Assembly: GCF_010729305.1 (NCBI RefSeq)
Contig: NZ_AP022574.1
Coordinates: 2,294,001-2,358,000, forward strand
Reading direction: 5' to 3'
Length of the DNA stretch: 64,000 nt
DNA from: Mycolicibacterium psychrotolerans
GTDB lineage: Bacteria; Actinomycetota; Actinomycetes; Mycobacteriales; Mycobacteriaceae
Below are positions 53,523 to 62,818 of the stretch, piece after piece. The notes under the pieces were generated by a model. The model was not told the DNA's origin. It saw only the letters and a program-made list of their open reading frames with translations, and did not search any database. A program made the position numbers and the translations under genes. How positions within the stretch are numbered: the stretch's first letter is position 1; each line of letters begins with the position of its first letter.

Positions 53523-54701
53523 ATGGTCTCTCCGCAGTCCGGACGGCTCCGGTGGCACAGTGCCGCCGAGCTTCTCGGGGTCGTGCGCGCCGAGCCGGGC
53601 ATCACCCGGGCCGCGGCTGCCGCGCATCTCGGAATCGGCAGCGGCGGGGCCAGCGAACTGATCGCCCGGATGCGCGCCGTCCGGCTGCTCGACGAGGCGC
53701 CTGCTCCGGCGCGGGGTCGGGGCCGGCCGACCACGGTGCTCGGCGGCCATGACGAGGGCCCGCTCGTCCTGGCCGCGGAACTGCGCGCCGCGGACTGGCG
53801 GCTGGCGCTGGCCGGTGTGGACGGCAGGCCCGACGTGGTGGCGCACCACGAATACCGGGGCGACCTCGATGACGCGCTCGGACGGCTGGCAAGCGCGATC
53901 GGCACCGCCTATCGCCGCAATGCGAACCGGCTGACGGCGGTCTCGGTGTCGGTGGCGGGAACGGTCAGCGATGCCCGGCTGGTGCAGTTCACCCCGCGCG
54001 GCCGCCGCGACGTCGACCTGACGGTGCTGATTGCGAAAATCCCGCGCCGCGCCGGGGTTTCGGTCCTGGTCGGCAACGACGCCACGCTGGCGGGGCTCGC
54101 GGAGGCGCGCACCGGTGCCGCCCGCGCCGCGACGACCGCGCTGTTTCTGATGGTGGCCAAGGGTGTCGGTGGGGCTCTGGTGGTGCACGGTGAACCGGTG
54201 TCCGGAGCGCACGGCGCGGCGGGGGAGTACGGTCACATCCCGTTCGGTGATCCGGCGCTGGTCTGCCCCTGTGGCGCCCGCGGCTGCTGGGATCTCACCG
54301 TCGACGGTCGTGCGATGGCGCGTCACCTCGGCGCCGACGAGCCCGCCGACCCAGTCGACTATCTGCACGGGCTCTCCGAGCGTCGGGATGCCGAGACGCG
54401 CAGAGCGTTTCGGAAGGTTGCGGCCTCGCTCGGCCGCGGGACCGGAGCGCTGGTGAACCTGCACGATCCTCAGGTGGTGACGCTGGGCGGCGTCGCGGCG
54501 CTGCTGCGGGCACACGCCACCGAGGAGTTCGAGGCCGCCTACCGCGACGCGCTGATGGCGTTCCGCAAGGAGTCACCGCCCCCGGTGCGCGACGCCCAGC
54601 ACGGTGAGGACGGACCACTGCACGGCGCGGTGATCCGGGCGCTCGACCACATCACGACGCCCGACGCGCTGGCCGCGTGGGCGGCGCGGCAACGGGCTTG
54701 A
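53523..54701 (+). CDS. ROK family transcriptional regulator
   Basis: A 392-residue protein. An N-terminal winged helix (LRWHSAAELLGVVRAEPGIT, GSGGASELIARMRAV) precedes a sugar-kinase-like ROK domain with ATP-site ENDATLAGLAEA-like VGNDATLAGLAEART and the zinc motif CPCGARGCWD. Such proteins repress sugar genes and are released by a sugar or sugar phosphate. ATG at 53523 follows AGGAATACTCCTCC with weak SD. It is divergent from the MFS gene at 52293, its likely target. It is convergent with dapD, 6 bp apart. Confidence 0.9.
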   Translation: MVSPQSGRLRWHSAAELLGVVRAEPGITRAAAAAHLGIGSGGASELIARMRAVRLLDEAPAPARGRGRPTTVLGGHDEGPLVLAAELRAADWRLALAGVDGRPDVVAHHEYRGDLDDALGRLASAIGTAYRRNANRLTAVSVSVAGTVSDARLVQFTPRGRRDVDLTVLIAKIPRRAGVSVLVGNDATLAGLAEARTGAARAATTALFLMVAKGVGGALVVHGEPVSGAHGAAGEYGHIPFGDPALVCPCGARGCWDLTVDGRAMARHLGADEPADPVDYLHGLSERRDAETRRAFRKVAASLGRGTGALVNLHDPQVVTLGGVAALLRAHATEEFEAAYRDALMAFRKESPPPVRDAQHGEDGPLHGAVIRALDHITTPDALAAWAARQRA

Positions 54702-54707
54702 CCGGCG

Positions 54708-55667
54708 TCAGTTGGCGTGCAGCGCCTCGTTCAGCGTGATGCCGGTGCCGTCGCGCTTGACCACCTCGACCGCCCCGGTCAGCGAATTGCGGCGGAAGAG
54801 TAGTTTGTTCGCGCCGGAGAGCTCCCGGGCCTTCACGCTCTGACCGTCGCCGGTGACCACCTTCGTGCCTGCGGTGACGTACAGCCCGGCCTCGATCACG
54901 CAGTCGTCCCCCAGCGAGATGCCCAGGCCCGCATTGGCGCCGAGCAGGCACCGCTTGCCGATCGAGATCACCTGCGTGCCACCGCCGGAGAGCGTGCCCA
55001 TGATCGACGCGCCGCCACCGACGTCGGACCCGTCGCCGACGACGACACCGGCCGAGATGCGGCCCTCCACCATCGAACTGCCCAGCGTGCCGGCGTTGTA
55101 GTTGACGAAGCCCTCGTGCATCACCGTGGTGCCAGGCGCCAGATGCGCTCCCAGCCGGACCCGGTCGGCGTCGGCGATGCGCACCCCCGACGGCATCACG
55201 TAATCGACCATCCGGGGGAACTTGTCGACGCCGTACACGGTGACCTGGCCGCGCCGGCGCAGCCGGGCGCGCACCGTCTCGAAACCCTCGATCGCGCAAG
55301 GGCCGTAGTTGGTCCACGCGACGTTGGTGAGTACGCCGAAGAATCCGTCGGCGTTCAGCCCGTGCGGCGCCACCAGCCGGTGCGAGAGCAGATGCAGCCG
55401 CAGATACGCGTCGTAGGCGTCGACGGCCTTGTCCTCCAGCGACGCGATCACCGTGCGGACCACGACGGTCTCGACGTCGCGGTCCTCGTCGCGGCCGGCG
55501 AGCTCCGCCAGCTCGGCGGGCACCTCGGCGACCGAGAGCCGCACGGTGCCGCCGGAAACACCGTCCGCGCCCAGTTCAGGAGCGGGGAACCACACGTCGA
55601 GAACAGTCCCGTCGGCGGCGAGGGTGGCCAGGCCGATACCGGAAGCGCCAGAAGCTGCTGAAGTCAC
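54708..55667 (-). CDS. dapD: Tetrahydrodipicolinate N-succinyltransferase DapD
   Basis: A 319-residue left-handed beta-helix acyltransferase. Hexapeptide repeats ([60 protein letters not shown]) fill the C-terminal half. It succinylates tetrahydrodipicolinate in diaminopimelate synthesis, supplying both lysine and peptidoglycan. The actinobacterial form is longer than E. coli DapD; length and position match Rv1201c. The ATG is at 55667. Confidence 0.95.
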   Translation of the reverse strand: MTSAASGASGIGLATLAADGTVLDVWFPAPELGADGVSGGTVRLSVAEVPAELAELAGRDEDRDVETVVVRTVIASLEDKAVDAYDAYLRLHLLSHRLVAPHGLNADGFFGVLTNVAWTNYGPCAIEGFETVRARLRRRGQVTVYGVDKFPRMVDYVMPSGVRIADADRVRLGAHLAPGTTVMHEGFVNYNAGTLGSSMVEGRISAGVVVGDGSDVGGGASIMGTLSGGGTQVISIGKRCLLGANAGLGISLGDDCVIEAGLYVTAGTKVVTGDGQSVKARELSGANKLLFRRNSLTGAVEVVKRDGTGITLNEALHAN

Positions 55668-55746
55668 GGTGCTTCAGGCTACCGGTGCGCCTAGCATCGC
55701 TTCACGGTGTCCCGACCAGGTCAGGAGGCGAACCACGAGTACCGAC

Positions 55747-56637
55747 GTGACGTTGCGCCAACTGCGCTACTTCGCCGTCCTCGGCCAGGAGCTCAACTAC
55801 CGGCGTGCCGCCGAGAAGTTGTTCATCACCCAGCCCGCCCTGTCCACCGCCATCAAGCAACTCGAGCACCATTTCGGTGTCGTGCTGTTCCGGCGCAACA
55901 CCCGCGAGGTCGCGCTCACCGATCTGGGCGCCGCCTGGCTGCCGCAGGTGCAGCAGGCCCTGTCCGGTGTCGACGCCGTCGTCGACAATTTGGTCACGCT
56001 CTCGGGTACGCGCCTGGGGGTGCTGCGCGTCGGCTACCTCATCGGCACGGGGGCCGACCTGCTGTTCCGGCTGGTGCGGCACTTCGAGGCCGCCTACCCG
56101 GACGTCACCGTCGAACCGATCGAATTCGATTTCGCCGACCCGACGGCGGGCCTGGCCGATGGCACCACCGAGGTCGCGATCATCCGGCCGCCGGTCGACC
56201 TGCCCGAGCACCGCATGCTGATCCTGGACTCCGAATCGTGGGTGGCCTGCCTACCGCGCGACCACCGGCTCGCCGGTCACCACGAGGTCTCGATCGTCGA
56301 ACTGCTCGACGACCCGATCGTGTGCGCGCCCCTGACCGCCGGAACCTGGCGCGACTACTGGCTCGCGATGGACGTGCGCGGCAACCGGCCCCCGACGATC
56401 GCCGCGGTGGCCGCCACCTACGAGGCCGAGACCACCGCGATCGCCCGCGGGCTGGGCATCAGCTTCACCACCTCGTCGGTGGCCCGGTTCTACGACCGGC
56501 CCGGCATCGCCTACGTGCCGATCAACGACAGGCCACCCAGCCACACCGCGCTGGCCTGGAATCCCGGCAACCTGACCCCGCAAGCCGACGCCCTGGTCCG
56601 GCTCGTCCAGGAGCAATGGAGCGGAGGCGAGTATTGA
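55747..56637 (+). CDS. LysR family regulator
   Basis: A LysR-type regulator. LRQLRYFAVLGQELNYRRAA and FITQPALSTAIKQLEHHFG form the winged helix; the rest is the periplasmic-binding-like effector domain. The first standard start is GTG at 55747. However AGGAGG at 55723-55728 is ideally placed for an ACG at 55735, which would give (M)STDVTLRQLRYF; ACG may be a rare real start. It faces dapD and precedes an APC permease and (R)-amine transaminase, which it probably controls through the T-N11-A palindrome at 56652. Confidence 0.88.
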   Translation: MTLRQLRYFAVLGQELNYRRAAEKLFITQPALSTAIKQLEHHFGVVLFRRNTREVALTDLGAAWLPQVQQALSGVDAVVDNLVTLSGTRLGVLRVGYLIGTGADLLFRLVRHFEAAYPDVTVEPIEFDFADPTAGLADGTTEVAIIRPPVDLPEHRMLILDSESWVACLPRDHRLAGHHEVSIVELLDDPIVCAPLTAGTWRDYWLAMDVRGNRPPTIAAVAATYEAETTAIARGLGISFTTSSVARFYDRPGIAYVPINDRPPSHTALAWNPGNLTPQADALVRLVQEQWSGGEY

Positions 56638-56651
56638 GGTGAGCGGCACTG

Positions 56652-56683
56652 ATAAACGCAGCTTATGACTAGATCAAAAGATC
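56652..56683. promoter_or_regulatory. LysR-type binding site upstream of permease/transaminase operon
   Basis: ATAA-ACGCAGC-TTAT (56652-56666) is a perfect 4-7-4 palindrome containing the T-N11-A LysR motif. A second palindrome, GATC-AAAA-GATC, follows at 56672-56683. They lie between the LysR stop and the permease start at 56758. Assignment to the adjacent LysR protein is inferred. Confidence 0.5.
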
Positions 56684-56757
56684 GAACTTCCGGTGTCGGC
56701 GTAATGACGGTTGTCTGTCTGCAGGTGTTCATCCCCACGGCTTGACCTGGAGCGACC

Positions 56758-58266
56758 ATGACCGACGCAGTGATCCGACCCACTCATACAGAACAGCCCG
56801 TCCCGACGCCGAACGCCGAGGACGCGGTCCTGGCCGAACTGGGCTACGCCCAGAAGCTGGACCGCTCGGTCGGCACCCTGGCGTCCTTCGCCATCGGGTT
56901 CGCCACCATCAGCGCCACCACCGCGGTGTTCACCGGCTTCGGCGCCGGCTACTTCACCGCAGGCGCACCGTTCGTCTGGACGCTGCTGCTCGCCGGCGCG
57001 GTGTTCGCACTGTGGACGTTCATCGCCGCCGACCTGACCGCCAAACTTCCCCTCGCCGGCTACTCCTATCAATGGATCAGTCGGATCAACGGGCCGAACC
57101 TCGCCTGGTTCACCGGGTTCATCGCGCTGTTGGGCTGGGTCTGCGGCATGACCGGCGTCGGCTTCATCCTGTCCGGCTACCTCGGCGGGCTGTTCGGCTG
57201 GAGCATGAGCCAGAGCGCGCAGATCCTGCTCGCCATCGCCGTGGTGTTCGTCTGCGTACTCATCAACATCTACGGCGTGCGGTTCGCAACGATGGTCAAC
57301 AACATCGGCGTCAGCCTCGAACTGGTCATCACCGTCGGCGCCACCGCGCTCATCGCGATCATCGCGTTCTCGGCGCCGGAGAACCACCAGCCGATCTCGA
57401 CCCTGTTCACCGGCGGGCAGTCCGGCGACAAGGACTCTTACCTGCTGGCGTGGCTCGCCGCGGCGCTGGGGCCGTTCTTCGGCCTGATCGGCGTCGAATC
57501 CGGAGCCGACGTCGCCGAGGAGACCAAGAACGCCCGCCGCGTGGTGCCGAAGACCATGTTCTACGCGCTCATCACCTCGATCGTCATCGAATTCCTGATG
57601 TACGTGGTCTACGTGCTGGCCATCAAGGATGCCGCTGCGGTCGAAGCCAATTCGGCCGCCCCGATCGAGGAGATCATCACCCAGCAGGCCGGTCCCGTCG
57701 TCACCAAGATCGTGGTGGCCGTCGCGCTGACGAACATCCTGGCGTGCCTGCTGGCCAACATCCTGGTGGCCACTCGGCTGACGTACTCGATGGCCCGCGA
57801 CAACATGCTGCCGTTCTCCCACGTATGGCGCCACGTCTCACCGAAGAGCAAGGCTCCGACGTACGCGGTGCTCGGATTGGGCTGCCTGTCAACGGTTCTG
57901 CTGCTCTCGGCGCTGGTCAACGAGAAGGCGTTCAACTACATCATCGGCATCGCGTCGCTGCTGTTCTTCTTCGTCTACATCCTGCAGACCATCGGCCTGA
58001 TCGTCGGCTACCGGCGCGGCACGATCCCACAGGGTGAGCCCGGCACCTTCGACCTCGGCCGGTTCCGGCTTCCGCTCTACGTGACGGCGCTCGTGGTGTT
58101 CCTCGCCGTCGCGGTGGCCCTGCTCTTCCTTCCGCAGTTCACCAGCAACAAGTGGGTGTTCCTCGGCATCGTCGCCGTCGCGGCGCTGTGGTGGGCCACC
58201 GGCCTCAAGGCGCGCCTGGCGCGCGGTGACGCCGGCGCGACGTACGCCAAGACCCACCAACTCTGA
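56758..58266 (+). CDS. APC-family amino acid/amine permease
   Basis: A 502-residue, 12-helix permease. FAIGFATISATTAVFTGFGA in helix 1, SYQWISRINGPNLAWFTGF and the later AEETKNARRVVPKTMFYAL are APC-superfamily hallmarks. It imports amino acids, amines or related compounds with cation coupling. CTGGAGCGACC precedes the ATG. The transaminase gene starts 18 bp downstream, so the cargo is probably the amine substrate or a product of that enzyme. Confidence 0.9.
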   Translation: MTDAVIRPTHTEQPVPTPNAEDAVLAELGYAQKLDRSVGTLASFAIGFATISATTAVFTGFGAGYFTAGAPFVWTLLLAGAVFALWTFIAADLTAKLPLAGYSYQWISRINGPNLAWFTGFIALLGWVCGMTGVGFILSGYLGGLFGWSMSQSAQILLAIAVVFVCVLINIYGVRFATMVNNIGVSLELVITVGATALIAIIAFSAPENHQPISTLFTGGQSGDKDSYLLAWLAAALGPFFGLIGVESGADVAEETKNARRVVPKTMFYALITSIVIEFLMYVVYVLAIKDAAAVEANSAAPIEEIITQQAGPVVTKIVVAVALTNILACLLANILVATRLTYSMARDNMLPFSHVWRHVSPKSKAPTYAVLGLGCLSTVLLLSALVNEKAFNYIIGIASLLFFFVYILQTIGLIVGYRRGTIPQGEPGTFDLGRFRLPLYVTALVVFLAVAVALLFLPQFTSNKWVFLGIVAVAALWWATGLKARLARGDAGATYAKTHQL

Positions 58267-58284
58267 TCCCCGAAAGGACCTGAC

Positions 58285-59304
58285 ATGACTGCTGTTTCCG
58301 ACCTCGGAACCTCCAACCTCGTCGCCGTCGAGCCCGGCGCCATCCGCGAAGACACCCCGCCCGGCTCGGTGATCCAGTACAGCGAGTACGAACTCGACAC
58401 CTCCAGCCCGTTCGCCGGCGGCGTCGCCTGGATCGAGGGCGAGTTCATCCCGGCCGAGGACGCCCGGATCTCGATCTTCGACACAGGATTCGGCCACTCC
58501 GATCTGACCTACACCGTGGCGCATGTGTGGCACGGCAACATCTTCCGGCTCGGCGATCACCTCGACCGCCTCCTCGACGGCGCGCGCAAGCTGCGCCTGG
58601 ACGCCGGGATGAGCAAGGACGAACTCACGGACATCACCAAGAAGTGCGTGTCGATGTCGCAGCTGCGCGAGTCGTTCGTCAACCTGACCGTCACCCGCGG
58701 CTACGGCCGCCGCAAGGGCGAGAAGGACCTGTCGAAGCTCACCCACCAGGTGTACATCTACGCGATTCCCTACCTGTGGGCGTTCCCGCCGTACGAGCAG
58801 ATCTTCGGCACCACCGCGGTGGTGCCCCGGCACGTGCGCCGCGCCGGGCGCAACACCGTCGACCCGACCATCAAGAACTACCAGTGGGGCGACCTGACCG
58901 CCGCCAGCTTCGAGGCCAAGGACCGCGGCGCGCGGACGGCGATCCTGCTCGACGCCGACAACTGTGTGGCCGAAGGCCCCGGCTTCAACGTGTGCATCGT
59001 CAAGGACGGCGTGCTGGCGTCGCCGTCGCGCAACGCGCTGCCCGGCATCACCCGCAAGACGGTGTTCGAGATCGCCGACGCGATGGGCATCGAGGCGACG
59101 CTGCGCGACGTCACCAGCCACGAGCTCTACGAGGCCGACGAGATCATGGCCGTCACCACCGCCGGCGGTGTCACCCCGATCAACACCCTCGACGGCGAGC
59201 CGATCGGCTCCGGTGAACCCGGTCCGATGACCGTGGCGATTCGGGACCGGTTCTGGGCGCTGATGGACGAGCCGTCGCCGCTGATCGAGGCCATCGAGTA
59301 CTGA
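58285..59304 (+). CDS. (R)-selective amine transaminase (PLP fold-type IV)
   Basis: A 339-residue class IV aminotransferase. It is close, by recall, to the characterised (R)-amine:pyruvate transaminase of Mycolicibacterium vanbaalenii ([52 protein letters not shown]). The PLP lysine lies in [11 protein letters not shown] and the phosphate site in TTAGGVTPI. It moves an amino group from an (R)-amine or D-amino acid to pyruvate. AAAGGACC precedes the ATG. With the upstream permease and LysR gene it forms an amine-use cassette placed between dapD and dapE. Confidence 0.9.
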   Translation: MTAVSDLGTSNLVAVEPGAIREDTPPGSVIQYSEYELDTSSPFAGGVAWIEGEFIPAEDARISIFDTGFGHSDLTYTVAHVWHGNIFRLGDHLDRLLDGARKLRLDAGMSKDELTDITKKCVSMSQLRESFVNLTVTRGYGRRKGEKDLSKLTHQVYIYAIPYLWAFPPYEQIFGTTAVVPRHVRRAGRNTVDPTIKNYQWGDLTAASFEAKDRGARTAILLDADNCVAEGPGFNVCIVKDGVLASPSRNALPGITRKTVFEIADAMGIEATLRDVTSHELYEADEIMAVTTAGGVTPINTLDGEPIGSGEPGPMTVAIRDRFWALMDEPSPLIEAIEY

Positions 59305-59308
59305 CCGC

Positions 59309-59632
59309 TCACACCGAGAGGGCGAGCGCGACCGCCACCGCGAAACCGAAGGCCGCCGTCCCGTAGCCGAGGAGCGCCACCTCCAGCGAGGGCACCTCGA
59401 CGGTGGTGGCTTCTTTCCTGATGCGCCGCGACCGTCGGTAGCTGAGGCCGAGCACCATCAGCGCCAGCAGCCCGGCCACCGCCGCCAGCACGGTCCGCCC
59501 CGCGACGGGCGGCCCGTGGTGGCGGATCATCATCAACGCTCCGCCGACGAGCAGGCCCAGGGAACTGCGCTCCCACGACAGCAGGGTTCGTTCGGCCTGC
59601 AGACCTGGCTTGGCGGTCTCCGGCGCGGGCAC
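59309..59632 (-). CDS. DUF202 small membrane protein (second of pair)
   Basis: A 107-residue protein with three hydrophobic helices. LQAERTLLSWERSSLGLLVG is the DUF202 signature (xERTxLxWxR), and an RRSRRIRKEA loop is cytoplasmic. GTG at 59632 lies one base past the stop of the companion gene at 59634-59987, so both are co-transcribed. The function is unknown. Confidence 0.8.
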   Translation of the reverse strand: MPAPETAKPGLQAERTLLSWERSSLGLLVGGALMMIRHHGPPVAGRTVLAAVAGLLALMVLGLSYRRSRRIRKEATTVEVPSLEVALLGYGTAAFGFAVAVALALSV

Positions 59633-59633
59633 G

Positions 59634-59987
59634 TCAGCCGTCCGCCGGCGGCCAGACGAGCAGGACGACGAGGACGCCGAGCGTCATCACGAAGATGCCG
59701 GTCCCGAGGAGAACCGGAATGCGGGTCCGCGGCAACTCGGCGCCGCTGCGCATGGCCTCCTGCACGATGCGCCACCGCCGGACGGCGACCACGGCGAGCA
59801 GGCCGCCTGCCAGGGTCAGCGTCACGCTCAAGAGGTGCCGCACCCCGGCGATCCCGAATGCCGGCACGAACTGGACGATGGCCACCCCGCCGGCGATCAG
59901 CGCCAGTGCGGTGCGGATCCACGCCAGGAACGTCCGCTCGTTGGCGAGGGTGAAGCGGTAGTCCGGCTCCTGCGGTGACGGCGTCAT
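59634..59987 (-). CDS. DUF202 small membrane protein (YidH-like, first of pair)
   Basis: A 117-residue protein with three helices. [20 protein letters not shown] is the conserved DUF202/YidH signature, followed by the [13 protein letters not shown] loop. The start ATG at 59987 gives [12 protein letters not shown]; upstream codons are not supported. It is the leading gene of a two-gene DUF202 operon, divergent from dapE. Confidence 0.82.
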   Translation of the reverse strand: MTPSPQEPDYRFTLANERTFLAWIRTALALIAGGVAIVQFVPAFGIAGVRHLLSVTLTLAGGLLAVVAVRRWRIVQEAMRSGAELPRTRIPVLLGTGIFVMTLGVLVVLLVWPPADG

Positions 59988-60060
59988 TCGGCTGAGCCCT
60001 CCCTCTCCGGCGGACGCGTCCGGGGCTCTCACGCTAGCGAACCGGCTAACGTGGTGTCTC

Positions 60061-61125
60061 GTGCTCGACCTTCATGGTGATCCGATCGCGCTGACGGCGG
60101 CGCTGGTGGACATCCCCAGCGAATCACGCCACGAGCAGCGCATCGCCGACGAGATCGAGACCGCGCTGCGCGAACAGACCACCGGCTTCGAGATCGTCCG
60201 CAACGGCGACGCCGTGCTCGCCCGCACCCATCTCGGCAGGCCCTCGCGCGTCCTGCTGGCCGGCCACACCGACACCGTCCCCGCCGCCGACAACGTGCCC
60301 AGCCGCCGCGACGGTGAGCTGCTCTACGGCTGCGGCACCTCCGACATGAAGTCCGGCGACGCGGTGTTCCTGCACCTGGCCGCCACCGTCGCCGACCCGG
60401 CGCATGACATCACGCTGGTGATGTACGACTGCGAGGAGATCGAGGCATCGGCCAACGGCCTCGGCCGCATCGAGAAGGAGATGCCCGACTGGCTGGCCGC
60501 CGACGTCGCGATCCTCGGGGAACCGTCGGGCGGTCTGATCGAGGCCGGCTGCCAGGGCACCCTGCGGGTCGTCATCGGCGGCACCGGCACCCGCGCGCAC
60601 TCGGCCCGATCATGGTTGGGCGACAACGCGATTCACAAGCTCGGCGCTGTGCTGGCCCGGCTGGAGGCCTATCGGGCGAGAAGCGTGAACATCGACGGCT
60701 GCGTGTACCGCGAGGGCCTGTCGGCGGTGCGGATCGAGGGCGGCGTCGCCGGCAACGTCATCCCCGACGCCGCCTCGGTGACGGTGAACTTCCGCTTCGC
60801 GCCCGACCGCAGCGTCGAGCAGGCCTATGCGCATGTGCGTGAGGTGTTCGACGGACTCGACGTGGCCGTCGAATTGACCGACGCCGCGGCGGGAGCACTG
60901 CCCGGCCTGAGCCGGCCCGCGGCGGCCGCGCTTGTCGCCGCCGCCGGGGGAGAGGTCCGGGCCAAGTACGGCTGGACCGACGTGTCGCGGTTCGCGGCGC
61001 TGGGTGTCCCCGCGGTGAACTACGGTCCGGGCGACCCGAACACCGCGCACCGCGCCGACGAGCACGTCGAGGTCGGACAGATCACCGCGGTCACCGAGAT
61101 GTTGCGGCGGTACTTAATCGGTTGA
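60061..61125 (+). CDS. dapE: Succinyl-diaminopimelate desuccinylase DapE
   Basis: A 354-residue dinuclear zinc M20 hydrolase. AGHTDTVP (zinc His), [12 protein letters not shown] (bridging Asp), CEEIEA (catalytic and metal Glu) and the C-terminal [12 protein letters not shown] (zinc His) are in order. It removes succinate from N-succinyl-LL-diaminopimelate. GTG at 60061 is the start. It corresponds to Rv1202 and pairs functionally with dapD 5 kb upstream, from which it is separated here by the amine cassette. Confidence 0.95.
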   Translation: MLDLHGDPIALTAALVDIPSESRHEQRIADEIETALREQTTGFEIVRNGDAVLARTHLGRPSRVLLAGHTDTVPAADNVPSRRDGELLYGCGTSDMKSGDAVFLHLAATVADPAHDITLVMYDCEEIEASANGLGRIEKEMPDWLAADVAILGEPSGGLIEAGCQGTLRVVIGGTGTRAHSARSWLGDNAIHKLGAVLARLEAYRARSVNIDGCVYREGLSAVRIEGGVAGNVIPDAASVTVNFRFAPDRSVEQAYAHVREVFDGLDVAVELTDAAAGALPGLSRPAAAALVAAAGGEVRAKYGWTDVSRFAALGVPAVNYGPGDPNTAHRADEHVEVGQITAVTEMLRRYLIG

Positions 61126-61213
61126 CGGGTCTGGTTACCCTGGACCCATGCTCTCGCGCTGACGACCTCGTCCCGCCGTCTGTTCCCCACGAGTACGTCT
61201 CGAGAGTTCCCCC

Positions 61214-62815
61214 ATGCCATCGATCGTCCTGTCGCACGTCTCGTTCTCCTGGCCCGACGACACCCCGGTGTTCACCAACCTGTCGTTCTCGGTCGGTCCC
61301 GGCCGCACCGGGCTCGTCGCCGGAAACGGCGCGGGCAAGACCACGCTGCTCGAGCTCGTCGCCGGCGAGCTGACCCCCACCGCAGGCACGGTCACCGTCG
61401 ACGGCACGGTCGGCTACCTGCCCCAGACGCTGCCGCTGCTCGACGACCGCACGGTCGCCGAACTGCTGGGCGTGGCCGGCGTGATCGCCGCGCTCGACGC
61501 ACTGGCCCGCGGCGATGCCGGCGAGCAGGTGTTCGCCGCGATCGGCGAGGATTGGGAGGCCGAGGAGCGGGCCCGCGCCCAGCTCGACCGCCTCGGACTC
61601 GGCCACATCAGTCTGGACAGATCCCTGCGCACCCTCTCCGGTGGTGAGGTGGTCACCCTGGGACTCGCACGGGAGTTGTTGCGACGCAGCGACGTTCTGC
61701 TCCTCGACGAGCCGACGAACAACCTCGACCGGGACGCGCGCGGTCGACTCTACGAGGCGCTCGACGAGTTCGGCGGCTGCCTGCTGCTGGTCAGCCACGA
61801 CCGGGTGCTGCTCGACCGCGTGGACCGCATCGCCGAGCTGCGTGGTGACGAAATCACTCTGTACGGAGGCGCTTTCAACGCCTACCGGGATGCCGTCGAC
61901 GGTACCGAACAGGCCGCCCGCAGCGCGGTCCGGCAGGCCGAGCAGCACCTCCAGCGGGAGAAGCGCCAGCGTCAGCAGGCCCGGGAGCGCGCCGACCGGC
62001 GCGCCGGCACGGCCCGGCGCTCGCTGCCCGATGCGGGCCTGCCCAAGATCGTCGCCGGGGCGATGAAGCGGCGCGCGCAGGAGACCGCCGGACGCGCCGA
62101 CGACGTGCACGCCCGGCGGCTCGACGATGCCCGTGCCCGGCTCGAGGCGGCCGAGCGCGCGGTGCGCGACGACGAGACCCTGGTCCTGGACCTGCCGGAC
62201 ACCGTGGTGCCGGCGGGGCGAACATTGCTGCGGTGCAACGATGTCCGTCTCGAGCGAGGCGGGCGGCAGGTGCTCGCCGGGGTGAACCTGACGGTGCGCG
62301 GTCCCGAGCGGATCGCCCTGACCGGGCGCAACGGCAGCGGAAAGACCACGCTGTTGCGAATACTGCTCGGGGAGATCCCGCCCGACGGCGGCACGGTCGA
62401 GCGCTTCGACGGCCGGATCGCCTACCTCTCGCAGCGGTTGGATCTGCTCGACGACGAGCGCACGGTGGCAGACAACCTCGCCACGGCCGCCCCGACGCTG
62501 TCCGTGACGCGCCGACGGCATCTGCTGGCACAATTCCTGTTTCGCGGTGACGCTGTTGATCTGCCGGTCGGCGCGCTGTCGGGCGGGGAGCGACTGCGCG
62601 CGACGCTGGCGTGCGTGCTGTTCGCGGAACCGGCGCCGCAGCTGCTGCTGCTCGACGAACCGACCAACAACCTGGATCTGGTCAGCGTCGCCCAGCTCGA
62701 AGCCGCACTGGCCGCCTATCGGGGCGCGTTCGTCGTCGTCAGCCACGACGACGCGTTCCTGGCCGGGATCGGCGTCGACCGCACCCTGGACATCGACGAC
62801 GGTGTGCTGCGCTGA
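61214..62815 (+). CDS. ABC-F family ATPase
   Basis: A 533-residue duplicated ABC ATPase without membrane domains. Domain 1 has Walker A GNGAGKTTLL, signature LSGGEVV and Walker B VLLLDEPTNNLD; domain 2 has GRNGSGKTTLL, LSGGERLRA and LLLLDEPTNNLD. The linker between them is arginine/glutamine-rich (QHLQREKRQRQQARERADRR). ABC-F proteins act on the ribosome in translation control or antibiotic protection. The start is ATG at 61214. A 4-codon ATG frame at 61148-61162 in the leader could be a regulatory peptide but is weakly supported. Confidence 0.92.
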   Translation: MPSIVLSHVSFSWPDDTPVFTNLSFSVGPGRTGLVAGNGAGKTTLLELVAGELTPTAGTVTVDGTVGYLPQTLPLLDDRTVAELLGVAGVIAALDALARGDAGEQVFAAIGEDWEAEERARAQLDRLGLGHISLDRSLRTLSGGEVVTLGLARELLRRSDVLLLDEPTNNLDRDARGRLYEALDEFGGCLLLVSHDRVLLDRVDRIAELRGDEITLYGGAFNAYRDAVDGTEQAARSAVRQAEQHLQREKRQRQQARERADRRAGTARRSLPDAGLPKIVAGAMKRRAQETAGRADDVHARRLDDARARLEAAERAVRDDETLVLDLPDTVVPAGRTLLRCNDVRLERGGRQVLAGVNLTVRGPERIALTGRNGSGKTTLLRILLGEIPPDGGTVERFDGRIAYLSQRLDLLDDERTVADNLATAAPTLSVTRRRHLLAQFLFRGDAVDLPVGALSGGERLRATLACVLFAEPAPQLLLLDEPTNNLDLVSVAQLEAALAAYRGAFVVVSHDDAFLAGIGVDRTLDIDDGVLR

Positions 62816-62818
62816 CCC

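Noticed and set aside
61148..61162. Four-codon frame (MLSR) in the ABC-F leader with a TACCCT box seven bases upstream
   Set aside because: A leaderless regulatory peptide is possible, but the frame is too short and no alternative hairpins were found, so it is not listed as a feature.
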